The translations under genes and the position numbers were made by a program. The notes beneath the pieces are model-generated. The model worked only from the letters and a program-made list of their open reading frames with translations. It had not been told where the DNA came from and did not search any database. Shown here piece by piece: positions 10,740-21,839 of a stretch of 64,000 bases of DNA (position 1 is its first letter; each line of letters starts with the position of its first letter). The stretch is from contig CM075938.1 of NCBI GenBank assembly GCA_038030265.1, positions 49,097,189 to 49,161,188 on the forward strand. Direction: 5' to 3'. This DNA comes from Corythucha ciliata. Its lineage: Eukaryota; Arthropoda; Insecta; Hemiptera; Tingidae.

Positions 10740-12010
10740 AAAAACTGTCAAATCGACAGTTTTTAACGCCGAAAATGACAGCGTCTATAGGGCGACATTG
10801 GCAGTGTTTCGAGAACGAAATTGCCAGTTTTGCACGACGACATTGATAGTTTCTAGTACTCTGATGCAAAACCTCGTAATCAACGTTTGGGATATGATTG
10901 ATATGTTGTGTGGTATGTTGTGTATGTACGAAATTGAGGTTCCTAGTCAAAATTGTCAGTTCCTGAGCCAAAATTGACAGTACTGTAAGTCGAAATTGAC
11001 AGTTTTAAGTACGACAATAACAGTTTTGAATGTTGAAATTGACTGTAATCCAACGGGTCTTTACGTCCAACAACCATAAAATATCGTTCATAAAACAACA
11101 AATAAAATTTTCAAAATCGCAGTGGAGAGGCAACGTCTTTTTTATTCTCATAAAATGTCGTGTACGAGGGCGAGAGCGCAAACTTTACTTTTTTACACGT
11201 GATTTATCATTTTTACTGAAATTGGCGAATTAGAGGACGAAATTGACAGTTTATAGGATGAAATTAGGAGTTTTAGGACGACATTGATAGTTTTGACAAC
11301 GAAATTTACAATTTCCTGGACAAAATGGACAGTTTCAGAAAGGAATTGACTGTTTTCCGAACAAATGCAAGTTGATTGCTTCCAGGACGAAATTGACAGT
11401 TTTGAATGGGATTCTTGAACGAAATTGACAGTTTCAGGACCTGGCGACGAAAGTGACTGTTTCGGGGACGAAATTGACAATACTAGGAAGAAATTGACAG
11501 TTTAAAATACGAAATTAACCGTTTCCAGGACGAAATTCACGGTTTGAAGAACAAAATTGACAGTTTCCAGGACGAAATCGTTAGATTTGACCATTTACTT
11601 GACAGTTTATAGGGCGAAATTGACAGTTTTGAACGACAAAATTGATCTTCATAGGACAACATTGACAGTTATTTATGACAAAATAGACAGTTTCTCGGGT
11701 GAAATTGACAGTTCCCTGGCCGAAATTGACAATTTACGGGACGGAATTGTTTTGAGAGTTTTAAGAACTCGACTGTTTCAGGTGAAGGGGCCCAAAAACC
11801 TCATGTTATGAACCCGAGTGGTCTGCTGCTAAATCTCGAAATCAAGTTTTGTGATCTTCTGTTATGTAGGAGGAAATGGACAGATTGGCAGTCAAGACTG
11901 TCAGTTTCTGGGGCGAAATTGAGAGTTTTTTAAAGACGATATTATCAGTTTTAAGGACGAAATTGACAGATCGATCGACAGTTGATTTTTTGGGAATTCC
12001 TAAGCTTATG
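10740..12010 (+). repeat. Family C minisatellite (~25-26 bp unit)
   Basis: The consensus unit is GACGAAATTGACAGTTT plus a short variable linker such as TAG or CCAG. Around 40 degenerate copies are present, all in the same orientation. The array is interrupted near 10860-10930 and 11810-11880 by non-repeat DNA. It is not seen elsewhere in this window. Reading frames through it are periodic artefacts. Confidence 0.8.
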
Positions 12011-12489
12011 AGTTAATGGTTGATTTTATGATGAAATTTTCAGTTTAAAAGGAGCCCATTTTATGAATAAATCGTCCGTTTCATAAGGAAATCGTTAATT
12101 AAAAGGAAATGGTCAATTTAATGAGGAAATCGAGGATTTTTGTTTCGCCAGGAAACCAATTTCGCTGGGTGACCAAATTTAGAGATCGATTATTTCGAGG
12201 GCACCAACATTTAAAGTTTAAATCCAAAAATATAAATGGTGGTGGGGTTATCAGTTTTTGGGCAGATAGACTGTTTTTAACATAGATATATTATATCTCT
12301 ATGGTTTTTAAGCAGAGATTGTTAGACCCTTGCTGAATTGGGCCAAATTTGGGAGAGGAGGTTGAAGCTTTTTACTGCGGTTATAGAAGCCTTGCTGTAA
12401 TTCAGGCACCTGTGTCGATTATGTGGTCACCGTGGGCGGGAAAATTCGTGATCTGTGGCAGTATGGCGCCACAGTGATAACCTCTTTGC

Positions 12490-12720
12490 TCCTCAACGGC
12501 TCCGGACTCATCTAGATCCGTCTTGATTTTCGGATTCCCAGCGTCGTGAAACCTCAAAATCCGCGGTTTTGTCTATTTTTAAATTTTCATCATTTTTGCC
12601 TAAAATTTCCCGGTAGTTAACCGGCCGATTTTTAGGCTGAATGTTTTCAAAGTGTTTCGATTTGAGCCGGACGGCCGAGTCTCCTATACACTGCTCAATT
12701 GCCCCTGAAAAAGGTGTCAA
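12490..12720. repeat. Dispersed repeat F, copy 1
   Basis: Shares an ordered set of blocks with 27740-27890: CGCGGTTTTGTCTATTT, AAATTTT-ATTTTTGCC, GATTTTTAGG, GTTTCGATTTGAGCCG and CTGCTCAATTG. The two copies are diverged but collinear. A fragment (GTTTCGATTTGAGCCG) also occurs at about 25589. Function is unknown. Confidence 0.5.
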
Positions 12721-13099
12721 ATTGGTCAAAAATGAGGTGGGTAGAGGTTGAGCGTACAGATTTTTGGGTTCGTCGTGTCCGAAACTCGGCAGTGCTATAG
12801 CCGTGGGACATGAGAGCCCTTGCCTTCCCCCGCCACCCCTGAGCTGAGTTCACTTCATTCGGGACGTGGCAAATTTTTGCCGAACAGTTCTCGTCCCATA
12901 GATAGTGGTTCAATGCCGTGATTTTTTTTTTTTACTTTTCCAGCCTTTGGGCTACCTCAAATTTTCGATATTTCAAAGATCAGAGATTGAAAGCTACTTT
13001 GCTACGGAAACTTGTGTGACGTGTGGTATTGGTTAGGTGCGGACGCCGGATGGAGTCATGGCCCCCTCGATAAGCCGACTCTGGTACCGCGCCTCAGCG

Positions 13100-14060
13100 A
13101 GAAATTAACTCTAATTGGCGGCTGAAATGTAGAAAAATCTAGTTACCCAGCGGCAAAAATTAGGAAAAAAGCTGATTCGCGGCTAAAAAAAAAAATTGCA
13201 AATCAGAGGGTTAAATTGAGAGCATTATTATTAATACCTAGGTATTATTAGTGTTTAAGCCTTGATACTTGATTAATATTTTTTTTGAAAGGTTCAAGCT
13301 GAGGAAAAGAAGAAGTAGAAGAAGAAAAAACAAGCCAAGACCCTAAAAATAAAATATTAAATTGAGAGCAATTGCTAATTCACGGAAAATTGGCAAAACG
13401 GCCAGACGCGGTTTCCGTATAAGTGACTTATTCGTGGCTATAATTATGGAAAAAGGCGCTAATTCAGGGATAAAATTGGGGAAAATCGGTCATTAGCGGC
13501 TCAATTCCGAAAAAAAAACGAATTAACAGAAAGGGCAAGTCACAGTTTCCGAATAGGGATCTTGGTGACTAACATGGGGAAAAAGTGCTTAATTCCCGAC
13601 TAAAATGAAGACAAATTGTCGAGAAAAATCGCTAATTCACCGATGAAATCGAAAAGAAGCGCTGAAATAGTGCGGAAAAACCCGCTAATTCGCGGTTAAA
13701 ATAGAGAAAATCAAAAATTCGCGGCTTCTGGAGGCAACTTAATCGTGGCTGAAAGTGATCAAAACCGCTAATCCACGGCAAAATCCAGAAAAAGCGTTAA
13801 TTCTCGGCATAACTTTAATTAACGGCTAAACTAGGTGAAAACGCTAATTCGTGGCTAAAATTCAAAAGAATTGCTAATTAGAAGATTAAAATGAGAATAA
13901 TGGCTAATTCACAGAAAATTGGTTTTTTTGTATTATTGTCCGTTTGAGAAATGGTGCCAAACGGCACCATTAAGATGCGGAGTGCACGGAAGATGAAGGA
14001 GGAAGTGCACGGATAAGATGTAGAAAATGCGATAATTCACCGCCAAAATTAAGAAAAAGC
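13100..14060 (+). repeat. 30-bp family (A) array
   Basis: A long run of degenerate CTAATTCGCGGCTAAAAT units with TGAGAAAA spacers. It is broken near 13225-13350 by an AT-rich and GAAGAA-rich segment. Its right side reaches a partial M1-like segment near 14195-14240 (GGACCCC...GGTCCGCTACTG). Confidence 0.7.
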
Positions 14061-14559
14061 AATTGTTTATCAATTATTGTGATAATAAGTAAGAAAAATA
14101 AAAGTGTTGTAGTGTTTTAGTACAAGTAGTAGTGTTTTAACACAACGTAAAAAATATGCATATTTATTGTTTATTTAGGGAGTAAAGGGTCCATAGTGAT
14201 TTCCACCCCGGACCCCGATAGACGTAAAGGTCCGCTACTGAGGGTGGCTCACCAAAAAAAAGCAAATTTCGCAGGTTTCGTGGGCTCAAAAACAAAATTT
14301 TACTGTTTTGGAAAAGCAATTTTCCCGGGTATTGTATTTGGAGTTTGAGTTACGTTAGGGGGGGGGGAGGATGGGCATCACTGATGAGAAGAGTCAATGA
14401 AGGGGTTCTTATTGTGATGCCACCGTTTTTAACCGCCCGCGCGCACGTTTTAGGGACCGCACTAATTATCCCGCTGACAGCCGTGAGGAGTATTGAAGCA
14501 CAAGGACCTCGCACGGGACCTTATTACCAATGGTCTTGAAAAAATGCACCAGACCGTAA

Positions 14560-14902
14560 AAGCCGCGAATATTTGCAGCTAAAATTAGTTGAAAAACGCT
14601 AATTCATAGCAAAAAAATCACTAATTCGCAACTGAAAATTGATAAAAACATCAATTCGCGGTCGTAATTGAGATAAAGCTTTAATTCGTGGCTATAAAAT
14701 TGAGAAAAAGTAGCGATGAATCACTCAGCAGGCTCAGTTAATATGATAAAAAAATAAGCCAATTCGTGGTTTGTCTTGGCCACTTCGTGACTAAAATTAA
14801 GAAAAAGCGATAATTCGCATGCAATGAAAGAGAAAACAAATCACAAATTCGTGGCAAAATTGACGAAAAGCCGCGGATTCACGACAACAATGAAAAAAAA
14901 TG

Positions 14903-14938
<36 letters not shown>

Positions 14939-15686
14939 GAATTATGCATGGCTGAAACTGAAATAGACCACTAATTCCTGGCTAAAATTGAGAAACATCA
15001 ATTCGCGGTTTCTAGGGACAAACTCGTGGCTAAAATTTAGAAAATAGGGTACCATAAATTAACGCAACGTAAATATAATTATTTATCGTTTTTACAATAT
15101 TTTTTGCGCAAGTGATGGTTTTTTGGACATTTTAGCCGTAAAATTGCCACTACACACCGAGAATCAGCTATTTTTTCTAAATTACGGCCTGAATTTTGCA
15201 TCGAGTAACCAGGAATGAGCACTTTTTTCAGTTTTAGCCACTAATATTAGCACTTTTCCCAACTTTTTTGCCGCCTACTTGCCCCAAACATCGGCACATT
15301 AGAGCGCCTTCTCAATTTTATCTGCTTAAGGACCTAAAGAAACTTGGGAATCAGCGTATTCAGCGAATTTGCTTCCAGAACGCACACATTTTCTCAATTT
15401 TAGCCGTCAGAGTTGCGCTTTCGTGGGCTCGATCAAATATTTAGCCGCACTGTTTGCTGATCACCAGTAACTTTCTATTCTCCAAGTCGGATGGGCTGAA
15501 AATCGTCGAAAGGAGCCAAAGTCACTGTTCAATCGTATACCGAAACTCCTTTTCACGTGCCTAAATCTATGAACATGAACCTAAAATTCATCATTTTTCC
15601 ATATTTAAGCTTTTCGGGGGCTCTCTCTGATATGTGGCCCGGGGCGGTCCGCCCCCCTCGATATTACCTCGGTACACTACTGTTCA
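14560..15686. repeat. Back-to-back family A arrays closed by end module M1
   Basis: Units run in plus orientation from 14560 to 15050, including a 35-base A run at 14903-14937. They then run in minus orientation from 15130 to 15440. Next comes unique DNA (GATGGGCTGAAAATCGTC) and the M1 module at 15596-15686: ATTTAAGCTTTTCGGG, then GGGGCGGTCCGCCCCCC and CTCGGTACACTACTG. M1 recurs at 49146-49233 and, inverted, at 25891-25965. Confidence 0.7.
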
Positions 15687-17852
15687 CGGCATACTCTTGC
15701 TCTTTCACACTAAGTTTCTGCTCTGAATAGTGTGAATACGCCACTTTATGGCCGATGTAACCGATTTAGCTTATAACACGTCATTTATCTAGTAAAACTG
15801 TGTCTTTAGGACTCAAATTACCCGGTAAAATTAACCCAGAAACAAAAGAATTTCATGAAGAGGCGGTAAATTTAGTGAAGGATTTGGAATTTTTGCCTCA
15901 AGAATTGTATTTTTCCACATGTACAGGCACAATTGATTCGCAAAATCGTCTTTTCTAGGGGGCGGGGGGAATCTGAACTGCTCAGATTCTTGCTTCCCCA
16001 ATGCCGGCTGACTTCCGCCGCCACTGTGTCTCGAACCCAGTGCCTTTGAGAAAATGACTCTAAAATTTTGAGGTGATCCCTCCACCTCCTCCCGACGAAT
16101 GCATGAATGCATCACCCCATGGCCCTTCTTTCGCGGATCCCCCCTCCTCCTCTCACCACTCGAATTAAAAATATAACGGGGAAAAGAACTAGCAAGTTGA
16201 ACCCTCATCGGTCATCAATAATTGCAAACTTGAATGACCACAACCTGTTTTAAAGGCAGTGTGCAAAATAAATTAAGACGCATCCATCACTTGGTGCTGA
16301 GGGGGGAGGGAGACGAGATTTAATTGCAAACAATGTTTCCTGGCAGGCCCTTCAAGTCAGAGTGACACCTGCAATTCAAGTTTCCGTTCGTGCAAGTGAA
16401 AATCCTACTCTTATTATCCACAGCTATGCACAATAAAATGACGATTTATAATAGTTGACTCACAGCGATGAGGTAATGGGTCGTTTATAGATTTAAAAAA
16501 TATTATAAAACTGTTTAAATGTGTTGCTATGAGATGCTCACACAATATAGGTGGTTTTATACGTTATCTTACGCCCAGTGGTTGGGGGGGATTTCAATTC
16601 TTCCTAGGAGACTCGTTTTTTGAGCTTAAAAACGTCGATAATTGAAGTTACCTGTTGCAATTAAAAGAAGAGTCTTTCGCTATTCAAGAAGGTAAACAAC
16701 AAATCCGGGAGTGGGAAACAAAAACAAATAATAAAAAAAAAGCACACCGTAAAAGACCGCAAACACAAGACTCACGAAGATTTCTAAACGAACTCACTCT
16801 TTTATAAATCTTCCCTGGTGTGTTTCCTCCCACCACTTGAAAAGGAATTAGAAGAAAAAAAAAAAAAAAGAGAGAAGGAAAAGGAATGAAAATTAGAACC
16901 AAGGAGGACTGGAGGACAGGGGAATTCCCATAATAATGCGCAGAGCCCCTGCAAAAGGACTTTATAAACATAGTGTCGATATTATGGTCAAATTGATGCT
17001 CGGGGGGGGGGGGGTCAATTTTTGTTTTTGATGAACGATAATCATTTAAATTCCTTTTAAAAACGAAAGGAAAAACTAAATTAAAACCTGGCAATCTGTA
17101 CGATAAGATATATCCGCTCCTGATGCCCTTTCTTGATGATCTCGCTTATTGCCGAAGATGTAATGAAGCTGGGGTGGGTGGAGGGGTTGATTTGTATTGT
17201 AAACTATTCTATACGCTGTTCAAGATGAGAACAACCCCGATCCGTATGGTTTTTATTGTTTTATTAACGTGAAAGGCGAAAACAAACAGATGGATCTAAG
17301 GTATTCTTATCTTGAACATCGGTGTGATTTCCTGCTTTTACCCTGCCACCTTTCTTTTACTTTGAAATTAAAAGTTCGCGTTGACCGGTCGACGGATTTC
17401 AATAAAACGAGGCCGGTCGGGCGATTTTTATATTGACGTCACGTTTTGACACGCATTTTAATTTATGGGGGACGTACAAAGCATCCCGGCTCCGGATTTC
17501 AGTTTTAACTTTTTCTTCTCTACGAACTATGGTCTGGAGAATAAAGAACTAAAGTCTGTCCATTTAGGGATGGACTCTCGCCTGCCCCCGAATTTAGTGA
17601 AATGAGCTTCCCCTTTACCTCTTCTTCTAAAAATAAAGTTTTTTGTTGATTTCTTTAAATATTTTTGGTGGGAGTAAACAAATCGAACTATCGAAGTGAA
17701 GCAATCACGTTCGAGAGTCCCATCACTAAGCAGACAGACTTAACAACTGCTGATGCTGATGACGAGAGCGAACAGTTGGACTTCGCGTGGCTCACAATGA
17801 TCAAATGAACGTAGAAAAATACAGTAAACCACAACATTTTAAGCTTATTAAT

Positions 17853-18106
17853 AATTCTAACGTGTCAGTTACTAAGAGTATAAGTCAAAAAATTGAATTT
17901 TTCAAGAGAGCGTTCCAAACTTTTCAATTTAAATAAAACCCAAACAATACTGTTAGGTACATGTCCCCTTAGGAATACGAATTCGGTTTTTTTCGTGACT
18001 TATACTCTTGAGAACAGAAGAGTAGAGGCAGGCTGTAAAGCTGAGTGCAAGAACGGAAAATGGCTAATTTTTGACTTATACTCTTAGTAACTGACACGAT
18101 AGAATT
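17853..18106. mobile_element. 254-bp MITE with ~39-bp terminal inverted repeats
   Basis: The left terminus (17853-17891) starts AATTCTAACGTGTCAG and continues TTACTAAGAGTATAAGTC. The right terminus (18068-18106) is its reverse complement, with one mismatch that I can see. A third, internal copy of part of the terminus (CTTATACTCTTGAGAA) sits near 17999-18015. No ORF worth the name lies inside, so this is a non-autonomous DNA transposon. It lies 76 bp past the esterase stop codon and may be in that gene's 3'UTR or just beyond it. Confidence 0.85.
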
Positions 18107-18181
18107 TACAACTAACCTGAGGCATCGCGATAGCCTGACACTAAAAACGAGTCCGACTGTTATTTTTCGAATTCATTCAAT

Positions 18182-20265
18182 TTAAATTTTACTTTTCCCT
18201 GCCAAGCGTAAAATGTCTTGCCAAAACGTGTAGACATCGTTGAGCCGGTTGTAATATTCGGAGTCGCCCATGAAACTCCCTTTGGAAGTAATTCTGAGTA
18301 CTTCGTTTTTCGTCCACGGTTTCCATTCGAGCGTCGAACCTTTAGGCGTGGGGTTTCTAGTGCGGGGCAGAAAGGGGAGAGGGTGACAATAAGATTTTAT
18401 TATTTTCAGCCTGCGGCGCTAAACCACTGACTTGTAATAGGCGAAATTCGTCAATAGTTTGATGTATTCTTTGGAGACTTTTAAATCAACCTCGTTCATC
18501 CTACTGTTGTTAAGTCGGGGAGATCCGTCAAATAAGTAGAGCAACTCGTCAGAGTGACACGCTTCTATAGGGGAAAAATTAGAAAACTTTGGGTTTTGTA
18601 TGTAGGAAATATGCGTCACTTTACTTTCTGTTTTTAAAGGACGAGACTTGAACGAGTCGACGAAGCTCGTTTCACCTCGATGTTCGAACACGCCGAAATA
18701 TTTAGTGCCTGGCTGACGGTTAAGGGCGCCCAGAGTAGCAAATGTAAACCCGACATCTGCTATAATCTGAACGATGAAAAATTTAAGGGTTGGGTCGAGT
18801 ATATAAGCTGGTATCGGGCGGTCGTACTAAAGAGTACTTGAGTGGGACGTCAATTTCTTTGTCTCCGTTCCTATATTTTGCTTCGATTCGTTTAATTATA
18901 TCGTTAGTTGCGGGTGACGGTCGGAAGCCCACATCGTATACCAAATGTTTGATCACTTCAGTGAAATTCTTAGGCCTACTCTGAGAGTTGCCTTGACTTT
19001 GTACTGTTGAAAAAAAAAAAAGAACGCTGTAAAACTCGAAAAGTAAATCGTTTGCAATAACGAACAGAAATATGAGAACAAAAATTCGCCGTTCGCGAGA
19101 CTGACGATCCAGGGAGCGCTGAGTGTTGAATTGAAGTGATCAGCTAGGACCACGGCACCTGGCCCCTCGGGTTCAACACACGGCCTGAAAACCATTCCTG
19201 CACCAAATTGCTTCAACGGCCCGTCCCAAGCAACTGAGTCAACGCTTTGAAGGCAATTCAACAAATCGTCGGACGACATCGACGACGCTACGGCGGGACA
19301 ATTCACCGCGGACGCGAGACGATGCGTCGCAGTTTTCACTTTACCCGGTCTTGCCGTACCCCACACGGGCGTCGTGCCTGAATTCGACATCGCGCCGCTA
19401 ATCAAATCTAAAATTTTTTTAAAAAGTGGAATTTATATTGAAAATCGCTTATTTTTCAAAAGATTTTCTACCTTTTGTCAGGGGTGAATTAAGAAGGTGG
19501 TGAACACTCGCCCCACCGGCCGATTCCCCGAAAATAACAATCCTCTCCGGGTCACCACCAAAACTGTCAATGTTCTCCTTGACCCAGCGCAGAGCCAAAG
19601 CCTGGTCCTTTAAACCAAAATTCCCCGGAATGACTCCATCTTCCAAGCTGAGAAATCCGAACAGACTCAGCCTGTAAGCAGTCGCTACAAGAACTACATC
19701 TTCGTCCATTATGAATTTGGCCTTGTGTCGCCCTCCGGGGTGACCCATTTGAAAGGCGCCTCCGTGAATGTGAAAAAGTACTGGAACTTTTTTAGAAAGA
19801 CCCTAAAAGTACAAACAAATTGAAATTCGTCCTTTTTATAGAGTCAAAATTGTCCTACCTTTGGAACATAAATGTTTAAATAGAGGCAATCCTCAGATCC
19901 CCAAACTATGTGACCTCTCCCGCTAATGTTTAACGAGTCGTACTGGTAACAAGCAGGCGGATCGTCCGTAGCGTTCATTACACCGTCCCATTTTCCAAAA
20001 GCCACGGGATTCTATTTTAACGATGAATTTTCACGCGAGCAGAGCTAAAATTTCACATTTTTTTTCGTTTCACCTTAAACCTCAGGTCTCCCACAGGCGG
20101 CTTCGCGAATGGAATTTTCACGAACGCCGTATATTCGCGTCCGTCTCGGCTTAATCCAGTCCATCCACGCAGAGTGCCCAATTTGGTGTCAATTGTGTCG
20201 TCGGTCGCCGAAGTTCCAACGGCGAGGAGTAGTAGTAATAGTTGTGAAATTAATGAGCGGTCCAT
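18182..20265 (-). CDS. Secreted carboxylesterase (type B, cholinesterase-like family)
   Basis: Seven exons: 20265-20074, 20011-19859, 19802-19472, 19407-19080, 18996-18828, 18766-18432, 18356-18182 (stop TAA). Together they give about 560 aa, normal for the family. The start ATG has a GAAATGG context and gives a signal peptide (MDRSLISQLLLLLLAVGTSA), which points to secretion or ER lumen. Family hallmarks appear in order: PPVGDLRF, EDCLYLNIY, the oxyanion HGGAF and the nucleophile elbow GESAGGAS. A likely catalytic Glu follows in SLANGEF, and the His is in HSDELLYLF. The catalytic triad therefore looks complete and the enzyme is probably an active serine hydrolase. The exon 4/5 junction is the weak point: a better-looking acceptor at 19003 breaks the frame, so I used the AAAG acceptor. 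The substrate cannot be told: it could be a detoxifying, hormone or pheromone esterase. No acetylcholinesterase-specific tail is seen. Confidence 0.9.
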
Positions 20266-20339
20266 TTCGACAGAAAGGTTCAACACGAAGACATTCTTTG
20301 AAATAATTTATACTAGAACGTTACAGAAGAACAAAACAG

Positions 20340-20362
20340 GGGGCTCTCTCTCTCTCTCTTTA
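20340..20362 (-). promoter_or_regulatory. GAGA-type repeat upstream of the esterase start
   Basis: A short (CT)n run on the plus strand reads as GAGAGAGAG on the gene's strand, about 80-95 bp upstream of the ATG. GAGA tracts are common near arthropod promoters. It could equally be a microsatellite. Confidence 0.25.
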
Positions 20363-20729
20363 TTGCTCGCATTAAAATTTTAAATGATACCCTCACAATA
20401 AAGGGTCACGTTGATAGTGTGATTGAATAAAGGTCTACATAGTTCTACAATTTCTACTAATCCCTACGCAATGAAGATCCCCCCCCCTCACTTCCCAAAC
20501 AGTAGATTTTTGCACAATTAGTCATATTTAGAGACAAACAATCTTAGTCATCCAGCCTACGAAGAAATTCAATTGCAAGTAGTGACGAGTGCAAGTAGGC
20601 TAAATATCCATAAAACTAACGATTAATGATGAGACAATAGACAGCCGTGAAATCACTATTTTAGGAGGCTATAATTTAGCTTTGAATGTGTCTAAAGTGC
20701 ATGACACCACAGATAAGCGAAAAAGACGC

Positions 20730-21110
20730 TGAATTGCAACATATTGAAGCAAAATTCACCACGAATACATTCCGAGATGGAAATGTACAAATTTTCAAAT
20801 TTCGGGTCCACATATCAGCGAAATGGCACGTTTCTGGGGATGCTTACTTTCGTGAAATGGCAAGTTCCGGAGACGTCGAGTTTATTTATTGCTCCCACGT
20901 TTGATGAATAGCCGCGAAATGACATCATTTGGCTCTAAAAATCTGCGAAGTGGCGAAATTTTTGGTCTAAGCATTCACGTATCAAAGTTGGACGAATATC
21001 CGCAAAACTGCCACATTTTCGAGCTCAATATCTGCGTAATTGGAAGTTTCATGGCTGAATATTCGTAAAATTGCAAGTTTTAGGTATTTATTTACGTGAA
21101 ACGGCGAAAT
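20730..21110 (+). repeat. Degenerate ~40-bp repeat (family I)
   Basis: Loose repeats of GAAATGGCAAGTTTC with AATATCCGCG-type linkers lead straight into the family D array. Only about eight recognisable units are present. Confidence 0.45.
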
Positions 21111-21770
21111 TGCAAAGTTGGAGCCTTGCTGTGGTTGTAGCCTTGCTGGGGTTGGAGACTTGCCGTGGTTGGACTGTGGTTTTACCTTTGAGACAAAGGC
21201 TAGTGTTGCTGGGGAGAGGGGGCGCATTTTCAACAAGCTCCGCCATTGGGCGAGAGTCTTTTGCAGTTGAAGCTTTGCTGCCACCAAAGTTTATTATCCT
21301 TGGCTGTGGTTGGACCATTGCTGTGGTTGGAGCCCTGGTGTGGTTGGACCACTGATGTGCTTAGACCATTGCTGTGGTTGGAGCCTTGCTGTATGTAGTT
21401 GGACCATCTCAGTGGTTGGAGCCTTGCTGTGGTTGGACCTCTGGTGTGGTTGGAGCCTTGATGTGGTGGCTGGGGTCGGGGGAGGGCACAAGCCCGGCTT
21501 ATTCCCCTGTGGGCCATTAATTTCATTTTGTATGAACGATAACTATGGTGCTGATGCCAATAAAGTTTATTTATTTCTTCTTTGACCATTGCTAGGGCTC
21601 AACCTTGCCTGTAGTTGGACATTCGTTGTGGTTGGACCTCTTTGCTGTGGTTGGACCTCTTTGCTGTGGTTGGACCCCTTTGCTGTGGTTGGACCTTTGC
21701 TGTGGTTGGACCATTGCTGTGGTTGGACCTTTGCTGTGATTGGACCTCGGTCTGAGTTCGAATTTTGCCG
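21110..21770 (+). repeat. Family D minisatellite (~17 bp unit)
   Basis: The unit is GCTGTGGTTGGACCTTT, with variants GGAGCCTTGCTGTGGTT. It is interrupted at about 21190-21300 and 21470-21590 by unique sequence. The reverse complement of the same unit forms the array at 58150-58430, some 37 kb away. Apparent glycine/tryptophan-rich or serine/asparagine-rich frames through it are repeat artefacts. Confidence 0.8.
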
Positions 21771-21839
21771 TGATTGGGTGTGTTTTTGGAGTTCGAATTG
21801 TGTGTACTGTTTGACGCAGGCCTATTGAGAAAGAATAGA

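Larger units (their letters stand above)
9915..18181. other. Repeat-rich intergenic region between the ITIH-like and esterase genes
   Basis: I find no host gene in this 8.3-kb stretch. It holds family A arrays at 10240-10530, 13100-14060, 14560-15050 and (reversed) 15130-15440, the family C minisatellite at 10740-12010, a dispersed repeat at 12490-12720, an M1 end module at 15596-15686 and a MITE at 17853-18106. The stretches 15700-16680 and 17100-17850 contain only AT-rich sequence with G and C runs. Open frames of up to about 136 codons are present but show no domain, no codon pattern and no splice logic. Confidence 0.6.

Noticed and set aside
15831..16208. 125-codon minus-strand open frame
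   Set aside because: No recognisable domain or splice partners. It lies in unremarkable DNA beside repeat arrays, and is Pro/Arg/Ser-rich as expected from GC-rich antisense sequence.
16684..17094. 136-codon minus-strand open frame with hydrophobic runs
   Set aside because: The hydrophobic stretches derive from poly-A and poly-T tracts. No homology pattern, and the start is arbitrary.
21230..21589. 119-codon Ser/Asn/Pro-rich frame on the minus strand
   Set aside because: It is the antisense translation of the family D minisatellite. The periodic QGSNHS pattern follows the 17-bp unit.
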